From assembly GCA_964016875.1 (NCBI GenBank), contig OZ024719.1:65667224-65731223 (forward strand): DNA of 64,000 nucleotides, written 5' to 3'. The stretch is from Fallopia convolvulus (lineage: Eukaryota; Streptophyta; Magnoliopsida; Caryophyllales; Polygonaceae). The notes under the pieces were generated by a model. That model worked only from the letters and a program-made list of their open reading frames with translations. It was not told the DNA's origin and searched no databases. A program made the translations under genes and the position numbers. Shown one piece after another: positions 33,701-43,900 of this stretch; position 1 is the stretch's first letter; every line of letters starts with the position of its first letter.

Positions 33701-35790
33701 TGGATCTTTTTTTTAATGTATGTACATGGCACACATCAACATATTTAATACTACCTCTCATCTAAAATAGTTGTCATTTTAATTTTTCACACAAGTTTTA
33801 CGAAAAATAATAATTAGAATTAATTTCTTAAAGTTTTTCTCAATCTTACCACTAACAAATTAAGTATTCACACCCTTTTAAACCCAATGAATGAAGACTT
33901 GTACACACAAAAAAAAAACAAGTTTGAATCAAGAAATTCTCATGACTCACCCTTAATTATTTGCCTAAAATGACAGATAAAGTTACTCAAATATTTAGTG
34001 TTAAGACAATTATTTTTAGATCAAAGGGAGTGTATATAAAATCCATTTTCAAACTATTTTCTAAGTTGGAATGGTTGAACCTAGGAAGAGAATTAAAATT
34101 AAAAAAAAAACAATCATCATACTATATATATACATGGAATTAGTGGCACACATTACTTAGCAAAATCTTTTTAAGATTGAGGCATGCACAATTTGGCAAT
34201 ACATACATGAATTTTATTTTGATCTAAATATATACATACATGAATTAGTATAATACTCTTAGCATTTAACACATTTTAGTGGAACTAATTAGTAGGTGGT
34301 GAGCTTGTTGGGAAAAATGGAAAGTCTCACATGCATTGATCAAACCATAACAAAAGCAAACTTAGATCTAATCAAGGAAGAAACTCTTACACATTAGCAT
34401 AAACTTTTTTCAATAGACTAGATAACAGACTTATAATATAAAAAATAGTTAATATGACATTGCAACATGTACCTATATTTGCTTAATTGCTTCACTGATA
34501 TGTGGTTTCCCTAAAGCAAATAATTCACTCATATAAATGAAGGATTCCTCGCATTTAACATGTACTTATTTGCTAAATTAGTTCACTGACATATGGTTTC
34601 CTAACTAATTAAGAAAATACTTCACTCATATGTAGGATTTGCCATTGGCCTTGAAGTAGTTGTTCACTTAGCTTGTTCCGATCTGCTTGTTTTCCATATT
34701 TTCCTTTCATGCATACTTTCTAAAGCTTATCATAAAATTCATAACTTATCACTACTACTCTTCAACTGGTCAAATATACATCATACATATACGATTTTTT
34801 TCCTTTCATCACATACTATTATATTGATCTATCAAACAGGCCTGTAAATATACATGTATCTATAAACAATATATATCACACACGTACATATGTACGTATA
34901 TATATTTAAGTAATTATTTTGGTCAAACATTCCATGTTATTATATAATGAAAGATTAGAAATACCGTGATTTTATAAGTAAATATACATTTATACATCCA
35001 TGAAAGCATATAAACGCATGAAGTACGTACTATTTTGTTTTGTCATAACAAGAAGAAGTACCGTTTTAAAAAGCATATTTAATATTCTGTACGTGTCAGC
35101 TGGGTACAGATCGATTTATACATATCTATATCTAAGTATACATACCACATAAGAATTAATTTAATAGGAGGAGCGTATCAATAAACCCGTATAATAATAA
35201 CAAACATATATCAACACATCATTATCCCAAAAACAATGATCGATCAGTGACTACTCAATTAAAATTGATGGATCAGTCATGCTAAAATTGAAAGTTTTCT
35301 ACAAGTGGCACCACCTCAAAGTACCAACCAGTAAATACTAGCCTCCATACATAGCAGATATGTGTTTACATGTACATACTAGACTATACTAATAACAGTA
35401 TTTTCATGTATTCCTTTTTTTATGAATTTAATTATGAAGTGTCGCTTTACATATACATCATATAATTACTAATATTAGTATATATAAGTCACACATATGT
35501 ATTGAAATAGTGTAATCAACCATCATAGAGTACAATTAATCAATCAATTAGTGATGCAAGTATAAGTTAAATTGGAGTGCAAATTAAATTAATGCAATAT
35601 ATGTATACCTGGAGCTAGCGAACTCGTAGAGCTTGCCAGTAGGAGAGAAGATGATGAGTGCAACCTCAGCATCGCAAAGAACCGAAAGCTCGAACGCCTT
35701 CTTCAGAAGCCCATTTCTTCGCTTCGAGAAGGTCACTTGCCTGCTCGAATCCTTCTCTATCCTCTTCATCTCCAACTTCCCCCTCACCAT
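30743..35790 (-). CDS. SOC1-clade MIKC MADS-box transcription factor (AGL14/AGL19-like)
   Basis: A nuclear DNA-binding factor of the SOC1/TM3 clade, which controls flowering time and meristem or root development by binding CArG boxes as dimers. Seven exons on the minus strand: 35790-35609, 33416-33347, 31632-31574, 31465-31366, 31193-31152, 31053-31012, 30907-30743 (182, 70, 59, 100, 42, 42, 165 nt), giving 219 residues. The MADS domain (MVRGKLEMKRIEKDSSRQVT ... SVLCDAEVALIIFSP) fills exon 1. The I region and K-box follow (SCSLEELLELEHQLEKSLAL). The C-terminus carries the SOC1-clade motif VETELFIGPPE; the GPPE form favours AGL14/AGL19 over SOC1 itself. Intron 1 is 2.2 kb and holds a Stowaway-like MITE; intron 2 is 1.7 kb and holds a solo LTR. 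Neighbouring FZR and PGRL1 support the AGL14/19 assignment. Exon 3 is one codon shorter than the usual 62 nt. Confidence 0.93.
31781..32044. repeat. Direct repeats of about 86 bp in MADS intron 2
   Basis: Two copies beginning GGAAGAAAGACTTCC and continuing ACATCGGAAAATTAAAA lie at about 31781-31866 and 31957-32044. The intervening sequence contains AACCCCACGAGTTTATGTG. These phrases are typical of dispersed plant repeats. A 23-base word TTGTTATAAAATGCTCAAAA... is also duplicated nearby (31659 and 31738). Confidence 0.6.
32136..33006 (+). mobile_element. Solo LTR (Sirevirus-like) in intron 2 of the MADS gene
   Basis: 871 bp, starting TGTTTGGAACAATGTTGAC and ending CTAACGGGATTCGATCCAACA, closely resembling the ends of the element A LTR (TGTTGGAACAATAG ... 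CGATCCAACA). Flanking 5-mers ATCTA (32131-32135) and ATTTA (33007-33011) agree at four of five positions. No internal region is attached, so it is a solo LTR, in antisense orientation to the host gene. Confidence 0.75.
33751..34032. mobile_element. Stowaway-like MITE in intron 1 of the MADS gene
   Basis: Left end CTACCTCTCATCTAAAATAG and, read inward on the other strand, right end ACTCCCTTTGATCTAAAAAT, with TA next to each end. The interior is AT-rich. Ends and size fit the Tc1/mariner-derived Stowaway group. The exact right boundary is uncertain by two bases. Confidence 0.6.
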
Positions 35791-36430
35791 TTTTCAATCG
35801 GTTGATTGATTGATTGATTTCGAGATCCAACTAGTTAATTGATGAAACCTGACTACAAAACGAACCACTTGTCGCTTAATCTAGAGCTTCATGAACTCGA
35901 TCTGTGGTAGATCTACAAATTATATATTGGTACTCTTATAAAAAAGAAACCCTAGCTAGAAGATGGAAGGTCAAGCGAATAACTTTTGGAATTGTTTGAT
36001 TAGTGAGAATTGAAGATTGAATGTTTAGCCCTAAAATGAGTTTTGTGGATTATTAAGAGAGGGGCACTAAGAAGAAGCAGAAGAACCTCATCTCTTTCTT
36101 CTTTTGGAAAACAGAAGTGAAATCCGAATGACCGAAAGAAGAAAAGAAAAGCCAATTTAGTAGGGAAAAAAAAAAGAAAAAGGGGAAAGACCGAAAGAGA
36201 GAAGAGGGAAAGGGAATAATAACGTGCACCACCGAAAAGGATATCATCCATTATTGGGTTTAAGTTAAAAAATACCCATTTTTGGGAAAAATATAAATAT
36301 ATTTGAGATTGGAAACTCAAATAATGCAGGGGGGGTGCATGGAGAGTTTGGTGCAACGCCGCTACTTTTCCATTTTTTCCACGACACGTGATACACGAAT
36401 ATAAATGTCCTTTTTTTAATTAAGCGGGGA
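35791..36430 (-). promoter_or_regulatory. 5' leader and promoter region of the MADS-box gene
   Basis: Read on the minus strand, a long pyrimidine-rich stretch (about 36250-36060) precedes the ATG at 35790. A TATA-like AAATATATTTATATTT lies near 36291-36306. The two CArG boxes described separately lie between them. Apparent frames (36000-36356) are by-products of the CT-rich composition. Confidence 0.45.
36248..36285. promoter_or_regulatory. Pair of perfect CArG boxes upstream of the MADS-box gene
   Basis: CCATTATTGG at 36248-36257 and CCATTTTTGG at 36276-36285 both fit CC(A/T)6GG exactly, 28 bp apart and about 460-495 bp before the ATG. SOC1-clade promoters in Arabidopsis are bound at CArG boxes by FLC, SVP and SOC1-type proteins; binding here is inferred. 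Confidence 0.6.
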
Positions 36431-36485
36431 AAAATAAAATACCGATAAAACTTAGGGTCAGGTCATCAAAGTAGTCCAAAGTAAT

Positions 36486-36740
36486 AGAAACTCTTCTTGG
36501 GAAATTGAAATGATCATGGCTGATATTTTGGTTTTTCTGATGGGATCCCAATCAGTCCAAATCTCACATGTGGTCAGGGGTTCGAAAACTATGCCTGACA
36601 AAATTGCTAGACTAAGCCACAGTCTCCCTGTTTGCAATCAGGAACCATTCAGAACTCAAAGTTCTCATCCGTCAAGATGCGCTATGACGCCCTCCTTAAA
36701 GGAAGAGCCTATTAATCCTTACCTAATTAAAAAAAAAATC
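36486..36740 (+). pseudogene. 5'-truncated LINE tail with RNase H end
   Basis: The frame reads SSWEIEMIMADILVFLMG ... SHVVRGSKTMPDKIARLSHS, which matches the C-terminal RNase H of the full LINE at 40935-46905 (CPWEIELIIVDILVSIYG ... ADKIAKLGHN). It ends TAATCCTTACCTAATTAAAA followed by A's, the same 3' end as the full element. The early catalytic residues are missing. Confidence 0.75.
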
Positions 36741-37780
36741 CTCTACGAAAAGTTTGATTTTGTATAAGGTCGATGAGACGATAAATTATGGCTCGGGTAA
36801 ATATAAGCCCTAAAACTTCATCTTAAAACTAAGGATCGAGTAATTGGTCGAATGGGTAGTCCACCGACTTTATATACAAGTTTTTTTTAATCTCAAACTT
36901 TTAATGTGGAAAACTGGAAATCCATATTTCAACTTTCTCCACAAGTGCAAGTTTCATGGCTCGGTTGACACTGTGTGAATGAGTTTAGTTTCTCAATTTC
37001 TTTATCTCTAGCCTAATAATGGCCGGTGACATATCAACCTATTTATAGCCAAATTCAAGTCAAATATCAGACAAGTAATAATAATCGCTAAGCCAATCCA
37101 AAAAGTCGGGAAATGAGCCCATTGCCTATTCTTAATACCATATGAAAATTCATAAATTAATAGACTGAGGATTGTGCACATCTAAACCCTTTACTTAAAA
37201 CCAGTGAGATCATAACTATAACCTAAAACGGAGGTTAAAAAAATTATTAAATGACACATGTCATTTTTAGATTGGACCACACCACCTTTTTTTAAAACTA
37301 ATCTTTTATTTTTGGATATGATAAATTCTTATCCATGTTTTTAGAATATAAAATAAAAAATCCCATTATTTAACAATCTTTTATTTTTGGACATGATAGA
37401 TAGGAAGATCATTAGGATATTTTTTATGTTATCATACGAAATCTAGAAAAAAATGCTTTTGCATTTATCAATTTTTAAATAATTATTTTTAGAAATGATA
37501 GTGTTTTCGTAGATAAGATACATATAGCTTTTTTGAAATATCATTGTCAATATGAATTTAAAAAAAATAACAAATATAATTAAATAATACTGTAATTTTA
37601 CAAGTTTCTTAAAAATGATAGTTTTTTGTAGATAAGACATGTATGCTTTTATTTAAATATCTTTGGCAATATCAATTTAATCAAAATTTAACAAATACAA
37701 ATATATAATAAAATAATTTTATAAAATCTCGTGCAGGGCACGGGAACTAAGACTAGTTTTATTCTAATATCATGTAATCT

Positions 37781-37847
<67 letters not shown>

Positions 37848-38995
37848 CTTCTTAAATCAATCCCATTCAATTGTAGACATTAAATTTAATTGGCTTGAAA
37901 CTCTAACTACAAATTTATTTTATATATAGAAAGGATGTCTACTAGATAGATAGCTTAATTGAAGCTCTAATTACAATTGTATTCTATATATAGAAAGGAG
38001 TATCAAACAAGGAAAAAACCAAGGATGGCAAGGACATATTCTATAGCTTTCAGACATTCTTAAGATATATAGCGTAATTGCATATGATCGAACTGTAATT
38101 TTGGCGTTTTCACTTAAAAATAATTTATAAGAAAATTATTAATGTTCCATCTACTGGGAAACTTGCCAATCATGCTTTTTAATAAAGAAAAAAAAAAACA
38201 GAGATCACATGTTTTTAGTGCATAACACCTGTTTAAATAAAGAAAATTTTAAGTGTAATGTAAAAGTGCCCAGTTACTTCCTACTTCCCAACATAAGTAG
38301 TTAATACTATTTTTGAATTGTAGCTATTTTATTTAAAATTTTGACACTGTATATATCAAATTAGTTACATAATTGTGTGACCAAAATGCAAGATTGCGAT
38401 AGACGGTAAAGATACATAGTACGTGGCCTTTTGTCCTTCTTTCAACTCGGGGAAACCAATAATGCCATGTAACAATGTACGTATCTACACAGATTATCAA
38501 AATAAAATAAGAATAAATGATAAAAAAAATCTATTTTGATGACAAAATCTGTAGAGTAATTTATAAAACACAATTTAGTTACTTTATAACTATTACGGAG
38601 TATAAGAAATGAAGGTTATCCAGAATAATAATAGAAGTCAAATTCAGATTTTTTTAGCTTTACCCTTTCATTTATTCATTCTTTACAGAAATATTATTCT
38701 ACAGTACTATTCAAAGTATGAAAACAATTTGATTTGCATCCACGTACTTTTTGAACTACTAGACGAATAAAAAAAATTGTTATGGAAAGTTGTTGAAATT
38801 CCAACCGGGCCATTGAAACCCACGAACTGACTACATACATTAATTTTCAGGTGTCATTTTATATGAAAATATTTCATCCTATATTTTAACTCCAGATCAC
38901 TACAGAAAATATGTAGTCCGTACCACAGAAAATAAACAATACTTAATACTTTCAGGTGGTAATGTAGTTTTCCATAAATAAACAACAAAAAGAAT
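36741..38995. other. AT-rich intergenic sequence with an (AT)n microsatellite
   Basis: An uninterrupted AT dinucleotide run of about 60 bases lies at 37782-37842. Two related TTAATAA-rich segments with AAAATGATAGT occur near 37490 and 37610. No gene or clear transposon was identified. Confidence 0.55.
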
Positions 38996-38997
38996 TT

Positions 38998-39199
38998 GTT
39001 CAAAAATAAACAAATAATATACGATTTTTAAGTACATAAAATGGACATATATTATTGAATTACATTGTTTAAATTATTAATATTTTTAATATATTATTGT
39101 TCAAAAATAAACAAATAATATACGATTTTTAAGTATATAAAATGGACATATATTATTGAATTACATTGTTTAAATTATTAATATTTTTAATATATTAGT
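38998..39199. repeat. Perfect-like tandem duplication, 101-bp unit
   Basis: GTTCAAAAATAAACAAATAA starts at 38998 and again at 39099; the two 101-bp units differ at one or two bases (AAGTACATAAAA against AAGTATATAAAA). The near identity suggests a recent duplication or possibly an assembly artefact. Confidence 0.85.
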
Positions 39200-39754
39200 T
39201 TTTAAAAATAGAATGTTTACTTGTATATATGTTAGAAAAATCGGTTAATATAACTCCGTAGTCCGTAGAGATTAGTAGTATTGTGGGAAATGGGAATGGG
39301 CAACTGGCAACCTGTAGGAGCGGGTAAACCCCTCGGAAGACGCGAAAGAGTGGTGGTGGGTAACAGGAAACAGTTGTGTCGGTTGCCGGTTTCTGAGCCC
39401 TGATTGGATACGCTGTTATGAGGTGCACGGTTACTCCGGTCCACCCTAGTGCTTCTGTCATTTTAATTGGTCAGTCCGTACGAATGTTTAAATGAATTTA
39501 GGGGATAAGATGTCCGTACAAGTGTACACGTCATCCAACCAACCACAACCTGTAACGTGTTCCGCTGTGCTTTCTCGGAAGTGGACCACGTCACGTGTCG
39601 CCCTCCTCATTCGGCGAATCACAATACTTTTCTGTTTTCGGACCCCCAAGAAAAATAAAGACACTTTTCTGTTTTTTTTTTTTTTAATTTTTCGTTCAAG
39701 GATAATTTACACAAGGACACCCCATTGCTACGGGTCTTATTCACGAGCATATCT
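39200..39754. other. Less AT-rich island without a recognisable gene
   Basis: 39270-39640 is clearly richer in GC than its surroundings and contains CCACGTCACGTGTCGCC (39587-39603), with two ACGT cores five bases apart including a CACGTG G-box at 39592-39597. No frame matches a protein family. It may be a remnant promoter or a decayed gene. Confidence 0.4.
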
Positions 39755-39762
39755 AATACAAT

Positions 39763-40184
39763 TACAGATGTTCAACGGGTCGGTCGGATCGGGTTTGGGT
39801 CCGTTTATTCCGAGTTCGAATTAAGTCGAGTTCGGATCGTAACGGGTCACCGGTTAAATCGGGTCAGCTTATTGCGGATTTTCGGGTGGGTCGGGTCAGG
39901 TCAAGAAAATCGAACTTTTTATAATCATTAAAATATTATTTTCTTTAAAAAATGATATTTAATAATAATCTATTATTTTTATATATTTTAATAATAAAAT
40001 ATATTATAATTTTCAAAATGTATTATATATTCTGAAAAAATAACAAATCGAGTCAACCCATCGGGTTTTGGGTCTATCGAGTTCGGTTTATTTTGAGTTT
40101 CGGTTCAAATTTTAGAGTCTTAACCCTAAAATTTTCATACGTTTTGGTCAATTTTTCAGGTCGGGTCAACTTTTGACAGCTCTA
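39763..40184. mobile_element. hAT-like MITE with near-perfect 8-bp target duplication
   Basis: 422 bp. The left end TACAGATGTTCAACGGG and the right end, read inward, TAGAGCTGTCAAAAG are related. Flanks AATACAAT (39755-39762) and AATACAAC (40185-40192) agree at seven of eight bases. The interior has GGTCGGGT-type words around an AT-rich centre. Same family as 362-600. Confidence 0.75.
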
Positions 40185-40192
40185 AATACAAC

Positions 40193-40888
40193 TACTAGTT
40201 ACACAATATTGCTATTTTTAATACAAAATGCGCAATATCACCATTGCACGAGTTTGTTTGCAAAATTCTAACCATAAACACTTTTTGCATCAAAATTTAC
40301 TTGTTCAATTTTCCTTTTATGTGATGAACTGACCAGCACTAAACAATCAACATATGAGTTTACAAATTACCATCTGAATTAAAAGATACGGAGTACTTAT
40401 TGTTGGCATTTTACAATCCATCCCATATACAAATTACCTGAAATGAGGTCCAATACAATTGTGGTTTAACTTTGGTGACCAATGACCATGGAGTTGGTAA
40501 TATCCGAATCTCTAAATTATATTCACTCTCTTAAGATTTATGTCTTTTTAGTTTCTATTTTATATTTTTTATACAATTTTTTTTATCATCTTATATATAT
40601 TGGACAATTGTTTTTTAAATTTTACTAATTAAAAATATATTAATTCAATTACAATCTAATTATTCTCTATACCGATTTCCTATATCCCATACACTTCAAT
40701 TGGACAAAGCAGAGCTATAATTAAATTTATTTAATTTTAATGGTAAATAATGAATAATAAGTGGGAAATGTAAGGACCAAGTATAAGGGTAGTTTGGTAA
40801 GAAATTTCTTAGTATGTGTGGAAATGTCTAAAGAGGACATGTAGATCTTAGTGAAGGGAATGTTTTTTTTTTGTTGCAACTTGGTAAA
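40193..40888. other. AT-rich intergenic sequence
   Basis: Nothing recognisable; long A/T runs. Confidence 0.5.
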
Positions 40889-40934
40889 TATTCCCTCCTT
40901 TAACCAAAATATTTTATTTTAACCATGTATTCTT

Positions 40935-43900
40935 TTTTTTTTTGATTAGGTAAGGATTAGGGTGCTCTCCTTCATGGAGGGCGCCCTAGAGCATCCTTTC
41001 GGATGAGAACAAGAAGTTCTGGGTGAGTCTTGATACACTCAACGGGGAGATTGTGGCCCAATTTAGCAATTTTGTCGGCCACAGCGTTACATTCCCTATA
41101 AATATGATTAATCGAGATACCCTGTTTTCCATAAATGGAAACAAGGATATCAACGATTATGAGCTCGATCTCCCAAGGGCAATGGTTGTTCCCTTTAATA
41201 GCGTTAATGACCTGGAGATTATCCCCTTCAATTTCCACTTTTCCTAGGGTTCTGTTGTTCACTTGCCTAATAGCTTCCCGAAGAGCCAGAGCTTCAGCCT
41301 TTAATACAGACACCTTTCCAAAACTAGTCGTCACAATATCCATCACCTGGCCAAAGTGGTTTCTAAATACAATTCCTCCAATTGTATTGCCATTAGATAG
41401 TTTAGATGCATCAAAGTTTATTTTTATATAGCCTGGTTTAGGTTTTTTCCACTTCCTTTGAGCTCGTGCTTCTTTGTTTCTTCTCCTTGAGTGAGATGCT
41501 AGGATATTTTCTTCATCCTCCGTCCATTTCGACGCTTTTTCCCATTTTGCAATTTGGTTTCTTATATACGTTGTCAAATCTGCTATTCCTTCACATTGAT
41601 CTTGTTGAAAAATCAACTTGTTACGTTGATGCCAAATGCTCCACCAAACAACCGCCAGGCATGTGAAGTCATTTTTCCCGAGAAGTTGGTAGATTTCACT
41701 TAGAATTGTTCTAGGTGCTTTGTTTTGGGAGTCATATCCTTTAATAGAATTTGCAATGTTTGTGTTTACTTTGTTCGTTATATAGATCATATACGGACAT
41801 TTTGTAAGTAGGTGGTTTGTGTCTTCATTGGTACAATCGCACAAAGCACAGCCTCCCGGTGTAATAACTTGTTTGTCACGAAGTCTAGCCTTTGTGGGAA
41901 GTCCATTATTATCAACTTTTCAAAGGAAGTTTTTAACTTTTGGGTATATATCCAGTTTCCACAACCAATTATTTATATTCGGTGTATGTCTTTCTATGTT
42001 TGTAATTAATTCTACTGCAGACGAGGTGGAGAACCAACCATTTTTGCTTGGAGCCCAATATAGTCTATCTTGGATATAGTTGTCCGGGATTGGGGTGTTT
42101 TGGATTTGCTCAACAATTTTATTGGGGAGGATTTGTTTTAGTTCATCTATTTTCCAACTACGGTCATTAGAAATCCACTTATCTACCGTTGTTGTTTCGT
42201 CTATACTTGCTGGATTCTTTGCATGATGATGAAGCGGGCCTCCTAATTGCCAATTGCCTTTCTAGAATTTGACCGTTTTCCCATCCCCAATTTGCCATAT
42301 AAGACCTTTATAGAAGTCTTCTCTTAGGTGCATAAGTTTTTTCCATTGCCATGAGGTGTTTGCTTTTAGCTTGTACGAAAACAAGTTATGATTCTTAAGG
42401 TATTTTTGTGAAATTATCTTAACCCACATATTATTTGGTTCTGCAATAATTTTCCAAAGCAATTTCATTTGTAATGCTTTGTTCATATGTTCGGTTTTCC
42501 TAATTCCTAGTCCTCCTACCTCTTTAGGTTTGCAGATCTTATCCCATCCCACTAATGGTTTATAATTTCTATCTTTATTCCAAAAGAATCCCCTGTTAAT
42601 CCTATCCATTTCCGTATGGGCATAGGAAGGTAACATAAAACTCTGCATTACAAAGTTAGGCTTTGTGGCTAGGTTGGCTCTTATCAACGTTGTTCCGCCT
42701 TCTTGAGAGAGCGAATTTGCTTTCCATTTGGTGAGTTGTTTTTGAGCATTTCCAATGGAGTCTTTAAAGGTGTCCTTATTAACTTTACCATTTATAATTG
42801 GGCAACCTAGGTATTTTTCCAGATTCGTCATTGTTGCAATCCCAAGAGCTTGTTGTGCTATATTTTTTTGTTGGATATTCATGTTTTTGGAGGTTTGAAA
42901 GGCTGATTTGTTATAATTAACTTTTTTACCCGAAATTCTACAAAATTCATCAATAATGGTTTTTATTTTGACACATGATCCTTGAGATGCTTTCGCGAAA
43001 ATTATGATATCATCTGCAAAGGCTAAAAAGGGAATGCGAGTCCCACCTCGGGCAATTGGGAATCCAATTGAATTTTTATCGAGTTCGCTAGTTAATTGTA
43101 ATTTTCTTGAAAGGATTTCTGAAGCAATGACAAATAAGAATGGTGATAAGGGGTCGCCCTGTCTGAGTCCTCGTTCCGGGGTAAATGGTTCCGTGGTTCC
43201 ATTGTTAACAAGTACCGAAAGAGACACCGTGCATATACATTCCCGAATCCAACCAATAAATTTCCTATCGAAACCAAACCTATACATCACATCTAATAAG
43301 TATTCCCAATCTACTCGATCATAAGCCTTTTCCATATCAAGTTTAATTGCAATCCAACCCTCTTTGTTTTTTGTGCTTCTAAATGAGTGAAATATTTCAT
43401 GGGCTATTAGGATGTTATCTTGAATGGCTCGGTTTGCTATGAACGCTCCCTGAAGGGGATGTATAATTTTACTAATTACTTTTTTAATCCTTTCTGTTAT
43501 GATTTTAGAGATGATTTTGTATATAGTGGAGCATAGGCTTATTGGCCGATAATGATTAGTTGATTTAGGATTTTCTATTTTAGATATGAGAGTTATAAAT
43601 GTATGGTTAATTTGTCTAAGGATCTTTCCCGAATGGAAGAAACTTTTAACGGCTTTGATTATCGTTGGTCTTATAATATCCCAATATCTCTTGTAGAATT
43701 CTGCAGTCATTCCATCCGGTCCTGGTGATTTGTCTGAGCCCAAGCTCATTACCGTCTTTTTGATTTCTTCATTAGTAACGACGCTTGTTAACATGTTGTT
43801 ATCTTCTGCCGTTATTTCTTTGGTTATTAAATTTAGATAGTCATTTGCATTGTTTAGATAAGTTGGTTGGTTAGTGTATCTTTTTTTGAAGTCATTCCTT

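Noticed and set aside
36000..36356. Two overlapping minus-strand ORFs rich in Phe, Leu and Ser
   Set aside because: They come from the pyrimidine-rich leader of the MADS gene and have no conserved pattern.
37782..37842. (AT)n run as a regulatory element
   Set aside because: Simple microsatellite; no evidence beyond the repeat itself.
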